A stretch of 64,000 nucleotides of DNA from an uncultured Pelagibacteraceae bacterium (GTDB lineage Bacteria > Pseudomonadota > Alphaproteobacteria > Pelagibacterales > Pelagibacteraceae): positions 1 to 64,000 of the forward strand of contig CACJNI010000002.1 in assembly GCA_902594705.1 (NCBI GenBank). The letters run 5' to 3'. Shown piece after piece: positions 1 to 9,201 of the stretch; the stretch's first letter is position 1; each line of letters begins with the position of its first letter. The translations under genes were made by a program, and so were the position numbers. The notes under the pieces are model-generated. The model saw only the letters and a list, made by a program, of their open reading frames with translations, was not told the origin of the DNA and searched no databases.

Positions 1-598
1 TGGACTTTCTATAATCATCATCTATATTTAATTGATATTCAAATGATTGCTTTTGCATTATTTTTATAAAAGGTTTGAATTGATCTCTTTGCAACCCATC
101 TTTGTACAAATTTTCTATTTTTATATTAGAAGTTACAATAATTTTTAAATCTTCTTTAAATATTTCATCAAATAATTTTCCAAGTATCATTGCATCTACT
201 ATATTTGTAACTTGAAACTCGTCAAAATATATTAATTTTGCTTTCGATTTTAATTTTTTAACAAATTTACTTAATTTATTTTCTTCATTTTTATCTTTGG
301 AGTGGTGTACAAAATCATGAAAGCTAAGCATAAACTCATTGAAGTGAAGTTTTAATTTTTTACCTTCAACTAAGTTGAAAAAAAAATCTAATATCATAGT
401 TTTGCCGACACCAACATCTCCATATAGATAAAAGCCTTTTTTATAATTTTTTTTTGATAAAATTTTTGAGATAAATGATTTGTAATTTAATTTATAATAT
501 TCTTCTAATGTTTTTATGAGTTTTATCTGATGAGAATTAACATCTAAATTTTTTTTTTTGCAGTAGAGTTTAAACTCTTTAACAAAACTTTTTTGCAT
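1..598 (-). CDS. zapE: ZapE/AFG1-like ATPase (3' end beyond window)
   Basis: I translated 199 codons from the ATG at 598-596; the frame stays open to the window edge, so the C-terminal part is missing. Residues 60-67 read GDVGVGKT (Walker A), and residues 122-127 read LIYFDE (Walker B), followed by a QVTNIVDAMIL stretch. Further on are GLQRDQFKPFI and a DDYRK motif, all typical of the AFG1/ZapE family of P-loop ATPases, which act at the division site in bacteria and in membrane-protein turnover in mitochondria. The start overlaps the stop of the upstream cupin gene in a TAATG arrangement, so the two are probably translationally coupled. The family is normally about 350-400 residues long. The family call is firm; its role in this organism is inferred. 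Confidence 0.9.
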   Translation of the reverse strand, partial: MQKSFVKEFKLYCKKKNLDVNSHQIKLIKTLEEYYKLNYKSFISKILSKKNYKKGFYLYGDVGVGKTMILDFFFNLVEGKKLKLHFNEFMLSFHDFVHHSKDKNEENKLSKFVKKLKSKAKLIYFDEFQVTNIVDAMILGKLFDEIFKEDLKIIVTSNIKIENLYKDGLQRDQFKPFIKIMQKQSFEYQLNIDDDYRKS

Positions 599-1029
599 TA
601 ATTCTTTTTTGAATTAAAATCGATACCGTATTCTGATCTTGGCCCCTTTCTTAATCCAAAAGGTCCTGAGATAAAAATTGTCATTGGCCTTGTTCCTGGC
701 TTAAGGTCTACTCTATGATATGCATTGGCTGATCTAAATCCAATATATCCAGGTTTTCTCCAGAACTTGCCTTTTTTAGTAGTTTCCCAATAACCTCCTC
801 TCAAAATTATTGTAATATAAGGGAATAGATGATTATGAACTCCATCCCCATGATCGTCATCCAACATTTCATGAATTAATATATTAAATGGAAACCATTT
901 TGGTCTATTCCTAAATAATAAATAATATCTATTCATCCATGGTTTAGCTTCATTAAATTTTGGGTGAGACGGCCCCCTATCTAAAACTACCTTTTTTCTT
1001 CCAATTTTTTCTAAAAATTTTAATAACAT
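598..1029 (-). CDS. Small cupin-fold protein
   Basis: This is a 143-residue protein with no signal peptide or membrane segment. Residues 60-67 (HGDGVHNH) supply three closely spaced histidines and H105 lies about 40 residues later, the usual spacing of the two cupin motifs that build a metal site. The segment around WRKPGYIGFRSANAYHRV is typical of small single-domain cupins in alphaproteobacteria. The substrate cannot be told from sequence. It sits between the BamB-like gene (TAATG overlap at 1029) and zapE (TAATG overlap at 598), so it is part of the same run of coupled genes. It could be a metal-dependent dioxygenase-like enzyme or a non-catalytic binding protein. Confidence 0.7.
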   Translation of the reverse strand: MLLKFLEKIGRKKVVLDRGPSHPKFNEAKPWMNRYYLLFRNRPKWFPFNILIHEMLDDDHGDGVHNHLFPYITIILRGGYWETTKKGKFWRKPGYIGFRSANAYHRVDLKPGTRPMTIFISGPFGLRKGPRSEYGIDFNSKKN

Positions 1030-2297
1030 TAATTTGATCTTATAATTCCATTATTTTTTATTAAAAAAATATTAGCATTATTAATAAATGGCCTCGATAT
1101 TTTTTCATTATTAAATTTAATTACTTTCTCTGTTTCAGAATTAGTTAAATTAATAATCAAAATTCGTCCATTATCGGTAGACAAATAAATTTTATTTTTA
1201 GCAATAACAAAGCCTACTGGTTTAACTTTTTCTCTTTTTTTAAATGTTGAGAAAACATCAGTTATCCTGATTATATTTCCAGTCTCAGTATCAATTACAA
1301 ATAAATATCCTTCCTCAGAAATGTTAAAAATATAATTTTCAGAAATCGTAGGCTTTAAACTTGAATTTACAGTTTGTTTCCATTTTACTATGCCAGTTCT
1401 TGTGTCAATTGAGAATAACTCATTTTTGTTATTTGAAAAATATATTGTTTCATTATTTAAAATCATTTCTGAATTTTTTAGACTAAATGCATTTAAGAAT
1501 ATTTCGTTGCTCTGAGTAGGTGTTTGCCAAACTAAACTCCCATCATTAATATTTAATGCAGTAAGATCTCCTAAATTATTAAGTGAATAAACAATGTCAT
1601 CTTTAATAATTACAGATAATTTTTTTAATGATTTTATAAATGTATTTTCTGTTTTAAAATTCCATAATTCATTTCCATCTACTATTGAGAAACATCTAAT
1701 TACATTATCAAAATCAACAGTGACAAATTTATCATTTTTTATAGCAATATTAGAATTAAATGGAGATAGACTGTCCTTTTTCCAGTTTAGTTCCCCATTA
1801 TCTAAATTTAATGAAAAAATATTTGAAAGAGTATCAGCAGCAATAATTTTATTATCTATATAATTAAAATATAATATTGGATTAAGTTTTCTCTCTTTCT
1901 TTGAGTAATGATTTGCTTTCCATAAAGTTTCAAATTTTTCATTAATTCTTAATATCGTTCCTTTATTATCAAAATAAATTAGATCATTATTTTCGATAAA
2001 TAAAATATCTGTATCGATTGAATTAAACTGTTTAATCTTTGAAAATTTAAACGTTTTCTTTTTTTCAAATGTTGGCTCAAAGTTTATATTTCCATTATTA
2101 TTTGTATTATTATTTATAAAACTATTATCGTTAACAAATTGAGATAGATTTATTTGTGTATTGGGATTTAATTGTTGTTGAATTGGTTTAATTTCTTCAA
2201 ATAAAATTTTAGAATTAGTATTTTCTACAGATTTATCACTTTGACCACAACTTGATAATAAAAGTAAAAAAACAAAATATAATACTATCCTACTCAC
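1029..2297 (-). CDS. bamB: BamB-like PQQ-repeat beta-propeller lipoprotein
   Basis: This 422-residue protein starts with a lipoprotein signal: a hydrophobic stretch ending in LLSSC, with C17 as the lipidated cysteine. It then has a low-complexity Asn-rich linker and repeated blades such as LNLDNGELNWKK, LNINDGSLVWQ and IDTRTGIVKWKQ. These are PQQ-like beta-propeller repeats, as in BamB, the outer-membrane protein assembly lipoprotein. The length fits BamB. The gene overlaps the YfgM-like gene by 8 bases upstream and the cupin by 1 base downstream. YfgM next to BamB is a common arrangement in proteobacteria and supports the assignment. The linker of about 50 residues between the lipid anchor and the propeller is longer than in the enterobacterial protein. 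Confidence 0.8.
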   Translation of the reverse strand: MSRIVLYFVFLLLLSSCGQSDKSVENTNSKILFEEIKPIQQQLNPNTQINLSQFVNDNSFINNNTNNNGNINFEPTFEKKKTFKFSKIKQFNSIDTDILFIENNDLIYFDNKGTILRINEKFETLWKANHYSKKERKLNPILYFNYIDNKIIAADTLSNIFSLNLDNGELNWKKDSLSPFNSNIAIKNDKFVTVDFDNVIRCFSIVDGNELWNFKTENTFIKSLKKLSVIIKDDIVYSLNNLGDLTALNINDGSLVWQTPTQSNEIFLNAFSLKNSEMILNNETIYFSNNKNELFSIDTRTGIVKWKQTVNSSLKPTISENYIFNISEEGYLFVIDTETGNIIRITDVFSTFKKREKVKPVGFVIAKNKIYLSTDNGRILIINLTNSETEKVIKFNNEKISRPFINNANIFLIKNNGIIRSN

Positions 2298-2934
2298 TGA
2301 AACTAGATCTTAGCCTTTTTTGAGCTTTGTTTTTAATTTTAGAGTTATTATTTTCAAGACTAACAATTTGCTCAAAAAATTCTTTTGATTTTTGCATTTG
2401 ATTTTTTGATAAATAATATTCTGCCATAATATAAAGACTATGCGGTTTCCATATACTATCCGCTTTAATTAAAGGATTAAAAATAGCTAACAATTCATTT
2501 TCATCTGAAAAATCTGAATTATATAGGCCTTTTTTAAAGATTGTTAGCTCTTTAAACTTTTTATCCAAGCCAATATCATTAATTAAAATATCAAAATAAT
2601 TGTTAATTTCTTCTTTTGAATTTATCAAATCGTTATCTAACAAAAAATAAAAAGCTAGAGGAGAATACGTTTTGTCTTTAGCATTAATCACCTCTTTAAG
2701 ATCTGGAATCACATTATATTTATTATCTGCTTCATATCTTATTACAGCTAAGTCATATTTATCAGCTAATTTTTCTCTTTTGCTAGATTGATATTCTTCA
2801 AAAGAAAAGTAGCCAATTAAAGCCAAAATAATTATTACTAATATTGAAATTAATGAATTTTTATTATTTATGAAAAAGTTTTTAATTTTTTCATTACGTG
2901 TTTGGGTATTTATTATTTCAATATCTTCATCCAT
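2290..2934 (-). CDS. YfgM-like TPR membrane protein
   Basis: This 214-residue protein has a short charged N-terminus, one membrane segment at about residues 28-45, and a helical C-terminal domain with weak TPR character (for example WKPHSLYIMAEYYLSKNQ, then a KSKEFFEQIV repeat). This is the layout of YfgM, the ancillary protein that sits at the SecYEG translocon and hands periplasmic clients to chaperones. It starts one base into the aconitase stop (TAATG at 2934) and overlaps the BamB-like gene by 8 bases. The function is inferred from layout and neighbourhood; the sequence itself is too divergent for a confident gene name. Confidence 0.7.
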   Translation of the reverse strand: MDEDIEIINTQTRNEKIKNFFINNKNSLISILVIIILALIGYFSFEEYQSSKREKLADKYDLAVIRYEADNKYNVIPDLKEVINAKDKTYSPLAFYFLLDNDLINSKEEINNYFDILINDIGLDKKFKELTIFKKGLYNSDFSDENELLAIFNPLIKADSIWKPHSLYIMAEYYLSKNQMQKSKEFFEQIVSLENNNSKIKNKAQKRLRSSFSE

Positions 2935-5603
2935 TAAATCATGTTCCTAAGTACATATTGTAAAATTCCACCATTTTTGTAATACTCTAATTCGTTCTTA
3001 GTATCTATTCTACTTAACATTTTAATTCTCTTGATGTCTCCAGAAACATATTTGATTTCAACATCGACTTCATCTCTAGCATCTATACCTTTTTCTAAGT
3101 CAATTATAGAAAATAGTTCTGAGCCATCTAATTTTAGATTAGTTCGATTTATTCCATCTTTAAATTGTAATGGCAGTATACCCATTCCTATAAGATTTGA
3201 TCTATGAATTCTCTCAAAACTTTCTGCAAAAACAGCTTTTACACCTAAAAGTTTAGTTCCTTTGGCCGCCCAATCTCTTGAAGAACCAGTTCCATACTCT
3301 TTACCACCAATTACAACTAAATCGGTACCTCTTTTTTTATATTCAACAACCGCATCATAAACTGGCATTACTTTTTCCTCAGGGTATAACTTTGTAAAAC
3401 CACCTTCAGTACCAGGTGCCATTTCATTTCTAATTCTTATATTAGCAAAAGTCCCTCTCATCATAACCTCATGATTGCCTCTTCTTGCTCCATAGGAATT
3501 ATAGTCTTTAGGAAGTATTTGATGTTTCATAAAATATTCTCCAGTCGGACTATCTTTTTGAATTGATCCAGCAGGTGAAATATGATCAGTGGTAATGCTA
3601 TCACCTAATATTAATAGTGGTCTTGCATCCTTAATTTCTCTAAATCCTTCAGGTTTATCAGGAAGATTATCAAAAAATGGAGGTTTTTTTACATATGTTG
3701 AATTATCTTCCCAATTATAAATATTGGTTTCTTCTGTTTTAATTTTTTGCCATTGTTCTGGTCCTTGGGAAACATTTGAATATCTTTTTATAAACATTTC
3801 TGCATTTAATGAATTTCTCAATGTTTCTTCAATTTCTTTGTTAGATGGCCATATATCTTTTAAAAAAACATCTTTACCATCTTTATCTTTACCTAACGGA
3901 TCCTTATACAAATCAAATCTCATAGTTCCTGCTATTGCATAAGCAACAACTAATGGAGGAGACGCTAAATAGTTTGCTTTTATTAAAGGTGAAATCCTTC
4001 CTTCAAAGTTTCTGTTTCCAGACAAAACTGAAACAGCATAAATATTATTATTTTTTATGGAATCTGATATGTTATCAGCTAATGGACCTGAATTACCAAT
4101 ACAAGTAGTGCATCCATAACCAACTAAATTAAATCCTAACTTATCTAAATAAATATTTAGCCCAGCTTTTTCTAGATAATCTGTAACTACTTGAGATCCA
4201 GGTGCTAAAGATGTTTTCACCCAGGGCTTAGTCTTTAAACCTTTTTCAATTGCATTTTTTGCAAGTAAACCTGCTCCAATTAGTACACTTGGATTAGAGG
4301 TATTAGTGCAAGAAGTAATTGCAGCAATTAAAACATCACCATCAGTTATTTTAAATTCTTCTTTTTCAACATTATATATATTTGGTTCTTCTTTTTTTGT
4401 AACTTCTGAAAACACTTTTTTAAAATTTGATGATGCATTAGTTAGCAAAACTTTATCTTGGGGACGTTTTGGTCCTGAAATAGTCGGCACTATAGTTGAC
4501 ATATCTAAAGATAAAGTGTCTGTAAATTCTACATCCAAACTTGCCCAAAGTCCTTGTTCTTGAGCATACTGTTTTACAATTTCAACATTTTGATCATCTC
4601 TTCCTGAGAATTTTAAATATTTTAAAGTCTCGTCATCTATTGGGAAAAAACCACAAGTTGCACCATACTCAGGTGCCATATTTGCTATAGTAGCTCTATC
4701 TGCTAAAGTCAGATTTTTTAGCCCTTCACCATAGAATTCAACAAACTTTCCAACAACTCCTTTGTCTCTCAACATTTTAACTACAGTTAAAACAAGATCA
4801 GTTGCTGTTGTACCTTCTGGCATTTTTGATTTCATTTCAAACCCAATAACTTCAGGTATTAACATCGAAATAGGTTGACCTAACATTCCTGCTTCAGCTT
4901 CAATTCCACCTACGCCCCAGCCCAAAACCGATAGACCGTTTACCATAGTTGTATGACTATCTGTTCCAACTAAAGTATCTGGAAATATGTATTCTTTACC
5001 TTTATATTTTTCATTCCAAACAACTTTTGAAAGGTATTCAAGATTGACTTGATGACATATTCCAGTTCCCGGTGGAACTATTCTAAAATTATTGAATGCT
5101 TGTTGCCCCCATTTAAGAAAAGAATATCTTTCAGCATTTCGGTTAAATTCAATATCAACATTTTCTTTTAATGAATTTTTATTTGCAAATTTATCTACTT
5201 GTACAGAGTGATCAATTACCAAATCAACTGATGATAATGGATTAATTGTGCTTGGATCTTTATTTTTTTCTTTTACAGCCTCTCTCATTGCAGCTAAATC
5301 TGCAACTGCAGGAATTCCAGTGTAATCTTGAAGTAAAACTCTCGCAGGCCTATATGCAATTTCTGTATTAGAACTTTTTGATTTTAACCAATCTTTAATT
5401 GCTTCAATTTGATTTTTATTAACTGTTATATCGTCTTCAAATCTTAACAAATTCTCAAGTAAAACTTTCAATGATTTTGGAAGCTTTGATATACCTGCTA
5501 AACCATTTTTCTCAGCTTCTTTCAGTGAGTAAAAATTATAACTTTTGCCGTTAACTGAAATTTTAGTTAACGAATTGAACGAGTTTTTGTCTCCTGGTTT
5601 CAT
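2934..5603 (-). CDS. acnA: Aconitate hydratase (AcnA/IRP type)
   Basis: This 889-residue enzyme interconverts citrate and isocitrate in the TCA cycle. The [4Fe-4S] ligands are visible as C432 (in ITSCTNTSNPS), C498 and C501 (in GYGCTTCIGNSGP), with the same spacing as in AcnA. GSSRDWAAKGTKLLG near the C-terminus belongs to the swivel domain. I start at the ATG at 5603 (protein begins MKPGDKNSF). An in-frame extension to 5666 adds 21 hydrophobic residues lying inside the upstream LysE-type gene and does not match the family. The gap to the LysE-type gene is 2 bases, and the stop overlaps the YfgM-like start by 1. Pairing with an exporter and envelope genes looks like genome packing rather than shared function. 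Confidence 0.96.
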   Translation of the reverse strand: MKPGDKNSFNSLTKISVNGKSYNFYSLKEAEKNGLAGISKLPKSLKVLLENLLRFEDDITVNKNQIEAIKDWLKSKSSNTEIAYRPARVLLQDYTGIPAVADLAAMREAVKEKNKDPSTINPLSSVDLVIDHSVQVDKFANKNSLKENVDIEFNRNAERYSFLKWGQQAFNNFRIVPPGTGICHQVNLEYLSKVVWNEKYKGKEYIFPDTLVGTDSHTTMVNGLSVLGWGVGGIEAEAGMLGQPISMLIPEVIGFEMKSKMPEGTTATDLVLTVVKMLRDKGVVGKFVEFYGEGLKNLTLADRATIANMAPEYGATCGFFPIDDETLKYLKFSGRDDQNVEIVKQYAQEQGLWASLDVEFTDTLSLDMSTIVPTISGPKRPQDKVLLTNASSNFKKVFSEVTKKEEPNIYNVEKEEFKITDGDVLIAAITSCTNTSNPSVLIGAGLLAKNAIEKGLKTKPWVKTSLAPGSQVVTDYLEKAGLNIYLDKLGFNLVGYGCTTCIGNSGPLADNISDSIKNNNIYAVSVLSGNRNFEGRISPLIKANYLASPPLVVAYAIAGTMRFDLYKDPLGKDKDGKDVFLKDIWPSNKEIEETLRNSLNAEMFIKRYSNVSQGPEQWQKIKTEETNIYNWEDNSTYVKKPPFFDNLPDKPEGFREIKDARPLLILGDSITTDHISPAGSIQKDSPTGEYFMKHQILPKDYNSYGARRGNHEVMMRGTFANIRIRNEMAPGTEGGFTKLYPEEKVMPVYDAVVEYKKRGTDLVVIGGKEYGTGSSRDWAAKGTKLLGVKAVFAESFERIHRSNLIGMGILPLQFKDGINRTNLKLDGSELFSIIDLEKGIDARDEVDVEIKYVSGDIKRIKMLSRIDTKNELEYYKNGGILQYVLRNMI

Positions 5604-5605
5604 AT

Positions 5606-6196
5606 TTAATAATAAAATGTAGCTATGCAGCCTAATAAAAGCGCTGACATAACATAATTGAACCATTTAATAAATTTCTCATTTGTCGCGAATTTTCTCA
5701 TAAATTTACCAATTAAAGTCCAAAATAAGATACTAAATATAGCAAAGAAAAAGGCAGAAGTTAGGAGCCAGAAAGAATAAGTAAAAAAGTTATCTCCAGA
5801 TTCGATATAAGTTGATACTGCAATAATAGCAACGATTACTCCTTTAGGATTTAAGAATTGAAAAAGAAATGTTTCTATAAATTTAACAGGTTCTAGTTTT
5901 TCTTTTTGATTTGATGATTTAGAAAATGAAATTCTGTAAGCCAAATAAACTAAAAATGCAGACCCTGTAAAAACTAATATCTTTTGAATAATTGGATATA
6001 ATTTAAAAATGTTAATTAGCCCAAAATTGACTAAAGATAGCATTGAAGTGAAACCAAATATAACACCTAACATTAGAGGTATCGTTTTTTTTACTCCATG
6101 ATTAAAACCTGAATGAGATGCAACAATATTATTTGGGCCAGGTGAGCAACTGGTAACAAAAAAAAATAAACTTAGTGATAATAGTTCTGGATGCAT
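5606..6196 (-). CDS. LysE/RhtB-family amino-acid exporter
   Basis: This 196-residue protein is almost entirely hydrophobic, with about six predicted membrane segments. Near the N-terminus it carries the family motif SPGPNNIVASHSGF (usual form PGP), followed by the conserved charged loop after the third helix. LysE/RhtB proteins export amino acids such as lysine, homoserine or threonine. The substrate here cannot be told. It starts directly after the csaA stop (6197) and ends 2 bases before the aconitase start, so it lies in the same minus-strand run. Length is standard for the family. Confidence 0.85.
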   Translation of the reverse strand: MHPELLSLSLFFFVTSCSPGPNNIVASHSGFNHGVKKTIPLMLGVIFGFTSMLSLVNFGLINIFKLYPIIQKILVFTGSAFLVYLAYRISFSKSSNQKEKLEPVKFIETFLFQFLNPKGVIVAIIAVSTYIESGDNFFTYSFWLLTSAFFFAIFSILFWTLIGKFMRKFATNEKFIKWFNYVMSALLLGCIATFYY

Positions 6197-6538
6197 TTAA
6201 GCAATTGATAATCCATTCTCTGCTTCTTGAGATGGATGAACTAAAGTTACTCTACCTTCTGTATCTATAGCTCCGAGAATTAACACTTGCGAAACAACTC
6301 CAGCAATATTTTTTTCCGCAAAATTACAAACACCAATTACTTGTTTTCCTTTAAGATTCTCTTCATTATAATAATGAGTAATTTGAGCTGAAGATTGTTT
6401 TATCCCTATCTTTTCTCCAAAATCAACTTCTACAACTAATGAAGGTTTTCTTGCTTTTTCATTTTTTCTTACTGAAATAATTGTTCCCAATCTAATATCG
6501 ACTTTATCAAAGTCTTCATACGTAATTTGTTCTTTCAT
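6197..6538 (-). CDS. csaA: CsaA-like tRNA-binding domain protein
   Basis: This 113-residue single-domain protein is an OB fold of the tRNA-binding type (as in the methionyl-tRNA synthetase C-terminus and CsaA). The diagnostic segments are DFDKVDIRLGTI at residues 9-20, KPSLVVEVDFG, IGIKQSSAQITHYY, and QVIGVCNFAEKNIAG. CsaA proteins are cytosolic homodimers with export-related chaperone or tRNA-binding activity; the true role is not settled. It is the first gene of the minus-strand run and is divergent from argE across a gap of only 25 bases, so both promoters must overlap each other or the opposite gene. Confidence 0.88.
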   Translation of the reverse strand: MKEQITYEDFDKVDIRLGTIISVRKNEKARKPSLVVEVDFGEKIGIKQSSAQITHYYNEENLKGKQVIGVCNFAEKNIAGVVSQVLILGAIDTEGRVTLVHPSQEAENGLSIA

Positions 6539-6554
6539 AAATTTAATATATAAT
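6527..6554 (+). promoter_or_regulatory. Putative sigma70-type promoter of argE
   Basis: A TTGTTC-like -35 (6527-6532) is followed 16 bases later by a perfect TATAAT (6549-6554). A start site about 7 bases further on would fall at about 6561, only some 3 bases before the ATG at 6564, which would make the transcript leaderless or nearly so. The -35 lies inside the csaA reading frame of the opposite strand. AT-rich DNA produces such matches by chance, so this is tentative. Confidence 0.4.
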
Positions 6555-6563
6555 GATTTGTAA

Positions 6564-7751
6564 ATGAGTACAGAAAATAATCCTGATAAAATTTATAAAG
6601 ATTCGATACGAATATTGACAGATTTGATTGCTTTCAAAACTATTTCTGGAAACGATAATAATAGTCTCATTAATTATTGTGATGATATTTTAAAAAATTT
6701 AGGAGCTACTTCATTTAGAATATTTGATAGTGATAAAAAAAGAGTTAATCTTTTTGCTTCTTTAAAATCTAAAAATGGAAATGGTAAAAAACCTATTATT
6801 CTTTCAGGTCATACAGATGTAGTCCCCGTTTCAAAAGGCTGGTCTACTGATCCATTTGTTGCAACTATAAAAAATGAGAAATTATTTGGAAGAGGTTCTT
6901 GTGATATGAAAGGTTTTATTGCATGTGCTCTAGCATATGCTCCTGTATTTAAAGAAAATAATTTAGATAGAGACATTCACTTTTCATTTACATTCGATGA
7001 AGAAACCGCATGCATCGGCGCACCATTATTAATAAAAGAATTAAAAAAAAGAGATATTAAAGATGGAATTTGTATTATTGGTGAACCAACCAATATGAAA
7101 ATCATTGATGCCCATAAAGGTATGAATGAATATACAGTTCACTTTGGTGGTTTAGCTGGTCATAGTTCTAAACCTGACCAAGGTGTCAATGCAGTTGAAT
7201 ATGCATCGAGGTATATAAATAAATTATTAGAAATTAGATCAAAACTAAAAGATAGAGCTCCTAAAGATTGTATATTTAATCCACCATATTCTACATTATC
7301 AGTTGGTGGAGTTTCAGGCGGTATAGCTCATAATGTTATCGCTGATAAATGTAAAGTTGAATGGGAAACAAGACCAGTGGTCAGAGAAGACGGAGATTTT
7401 GTAAATCAAATAATAGACAATTATGTTGATAAAGAGCTATTGCCAGAAATGAAGAAAGTTTTTTCAGATGCTTATATTAAAAAAGAAATTATAGGCGAAG
7501 TAGTTGGATTTAATAGATTGAACAATTCCGAGGCTTGTGAATTTGTTTCTAGTATAACTGGTGACAATTCAAGAGAAGCTGTTTCATTTGGAACAGAGGC
7601 TGGACTCTTTCAAGAAGTTGGTATTAGCACAGTAGTTTGTGGGCCCGGTTCGATTGAACAGGCTCATAAAATTGATGAATATATAGAACTTAGTGAATTA
7701 AAGAAATGTCTAAACTTTCTAAAAGGTGTAAAAGATAAATCTATAAATTAA
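6564..7751 (+). CDS. argE: Acetylornithine deacetylase-like M20 metallohydrolase
   Basis: This 395-residue enzyme of the M20 family removes the acyl group from N-acetylornithine in arginine synthesis. The zinc ligands and catalytic residues are in place: H83 and D85 in ILSGHTDVVPVSKGW, D114 in GRGSCDMKGF, E146-E147 in FTFDEETACIGAP, and the C-terminal histidine in PGSIEQAHKIDEYI. The GGIAHNVIADKC segment marks the dimerisation domain. ArgE and DapE-like hydrolases are hard to separate; PGSIEQAHK favours ArgE. It stands alone on the plus strand and its tail overlaps the convergent aldehyde dehydrogenase gene by 4 bases. An N-acyl amino-acid deacylase with another substrate is possible. Confidence 0.85.
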   Translation: MSTENNPDKIYKDSIRILTDLIAFKTISGNDNNSLINYCDDILKNLGATSFRIFDSDKKRVNLFASLKSKNGNGKKPIILSGHTDVVPVSKGWSTDPFVATIKNEKLFGRGSCDMKGFIACALAYAPVFKENNLDRDIHFSFTFDEETACIGAPLLIKELKKRDIKDGICIIGEPTNMKIIDAHKGMNEYTVHFGGLAGHSSKPDQGVNAVEYASRYINKLLEIRSKLKDRAPKDCIFNPPYSTLSVGGVSGGIAHNVIADKCKVEWETRPVVREDGDFVNQIIDNYVDKELLPEMKKVFSDAYIKKEIIGEVVGFNRLNNSEACEFVSSITGDNSREAVSFGTEAGLFQEVGISTVVCGPGSIEQAHKIDEYIELSELKKCLNFLKGVKDKSIN

Positions 7752-9181
7752 TTCCAACCACCTACAGATTTAACTTCTAGAAATTCAAGTAATCCCTCTT
7801 TACCTGCTTCCCTCCCAATTCCAGAATGTTTGAAACCTCCAAAAGGTGCATCAACTGCAATACCAGCACCATTTACATCAACCATTCCAGATCTAAGTTT
7901 TCTGGCAACTCTTTGTACTTTTTCCTTATCTTGAGTTTGAATATAGTTTGTTAATCCATAATCAGTATCATTTGCAATTTTAATTGCCTCTTCTTCAGTT
8001 TCAAATGGAATAACAGATAAAACAGGACCAAAAATTTCTGTTCTTGCAATTTCCATTTCATTTTTTACATCTGCAAAAACTGTCGGTTTTACATAATAAC
8101 CATTGTTTAATCCATTTGGTTTTCCAATTCCACCTGCAACTAATTTTGCTCCCTCATCTATTCCTTTTTGAATTAAACCTTGAATTTTATTGTATTGAGT
8201 TTCAGAAATTACAGGACCAATATGCTCTCCATTTTTATTTGGATCATCTACTTTAAATTCATTTGCGTATTTTCTCAGTCTTTCTATCGCTTCATTATAT
8301 ATTGATTTTTCAACAAGCATTCTTGTAGGAGCATTACATGATTGTCCTGAATTTCTAAAACATCTAAATGCACCTCTTTCAATTGCTTCAGAATCAGCAT
8401 CTTCAAATATAATATTTGCACCTTTTCCTCCTAGTTCCAAACTTACTCTTTTAAAGTCCTTTGCAGCATTTTGAGAAATTAAAGCCCCTGCTCTTGTAGA
8501 GCCAGTGAATGAAATCATATTTACATCTGGATGACTTGTTAATGCATCTCCAGTTATTACCCCATCTCCATTTACTAAATTAAAAACACCTTTTGGAAAT
8601 TTTGCTTCATCTATTAACTCAGCTATGATCATTGCCGATAAAGGTGCTAGTTCCGAAGGTTTTAAAATCATAGTACAACCAGAGGCCAATGCAGGAATAA
8701 CTTTTAAAGTAACTTGATTTATTGGCCAGTTCCACGGTGTTATTAATGCACACACACCTTTAGGCTCGTATATTATTCTTTGATTTTTTGCATGATCTCC
8801 TAAAGGTTTTTCGAATTCAAATTCTTTTAGATAACGAATAAATGATTTTGTATGACTCGCACCAGTTCCTGTTTGTAGTTTTGACGCAAAGTCTTTTGGT
8901 GCTCCCATCTCTTGAATAATTGCATCTGTAATATCATTCCATCTTTTTTTATATAATGAATAAAAAACTTCTAATAATGACAATCTTTCTTCTTTAGAGG
9001 TAAATCCCCAGGTTTTAAAAGCTTCTTTAGCTGCCAAAACTGCATCATTGATATCCTCCTTACTGCCTAAAGAAATTATTGCACAATTTTTTTCTGTTGC
9101 TGGATTTATGACCTCAATATCTTTTGGGTTTTTTGGGGGAACCCATGAACCATTAATATAAAAATTTCTCTTTTCAATCAT
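7748..9181 (-). CDS. NAD(P)-dependent aldehyde dehydrogenase
   Basis: This 477-residue enzyme of the ALDH superfamily oxidises an aldehyde to the acid. The oxyanion asparagine N151 is in TPWNWPIN, the general base E249 in SLELGGKGAN, and the nucleophile C282 in NSGQSCNAPTRM; FTGSTRAG is the cofactor-binding loop. The GQSCNAPTRM form is shared with the paralogue at 33596, and the two proteins can be aligned end to end almost without gaps. The substrate is unknown. The gene follows the agmatinase-family gene by 20 bases on the same strand, so an aminoaldehyde (for example from agmatine/putrescine breakdown) is a fair guess, but only from context. Confidence 0.9.
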   Translation of the reverse strand: MIEKRNFYINGSWVPPKNPKDIEVINPATEKNCAIISLGSKEDINDAVLAAKEAFKTWGFTSKEERLSLLEVFYSLYKKRWNDITDAIIQEMGAPKDFASKLQTGTGASHTKSFIRYLKEFEFEKPLGDHAKNQRIIYEPKGVCALITPWNWPINQVTLKVIPALASGCTMILKPSELAPLSAMIIAELIDEAKFPKGVFNLVNGDGVITGDALTSHPDVNMISFTGSTRAGALISQNAAKDFKRVSLELGGKGANIIFEDADSEAIERGAFRCFRNSGQSCNAPTRMLVEKSIYNEAIERLRKYANEFKVDDPNKNGEHIGPVISETQYNKIQGLIQKGIDEGAKLVAGGIGKPNGLNNGYYVKPTVFADVKNEMEIARTEIFGPVLSVIPFETEEEAIKIANDTDYGLTNYIQTQDKEKVQRVARKLRSGMVDVNGAGIAVDAPFGGFKHSGIGREAGKEGLLEFLEVKSVGGWN

Positions 9182-9201
9182 GCGCGCAAATTATCCTTTC
9201 T

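Noticed and set aside
1594..1863. 89-codon plus-strand frame antisense to the BamB-like gene
   Set aside because: Shadow of a real gene in AT-rich DNA; no ribosome site, no recognisable domain.
4306..4563. 85-codon plus-strand frame antisense to aconitase
   Set aside because: Opposite strand of a highly conserved gene, with no features of its own.
5604..5666. In-frame extension of aconitase to an upstream start, adding 21 residues
   Set aside because: It lies inside the LysE-type gene, has no family match, and the ATG at 5603 gives the normal AcnA N-terminus and cysteine numbering.
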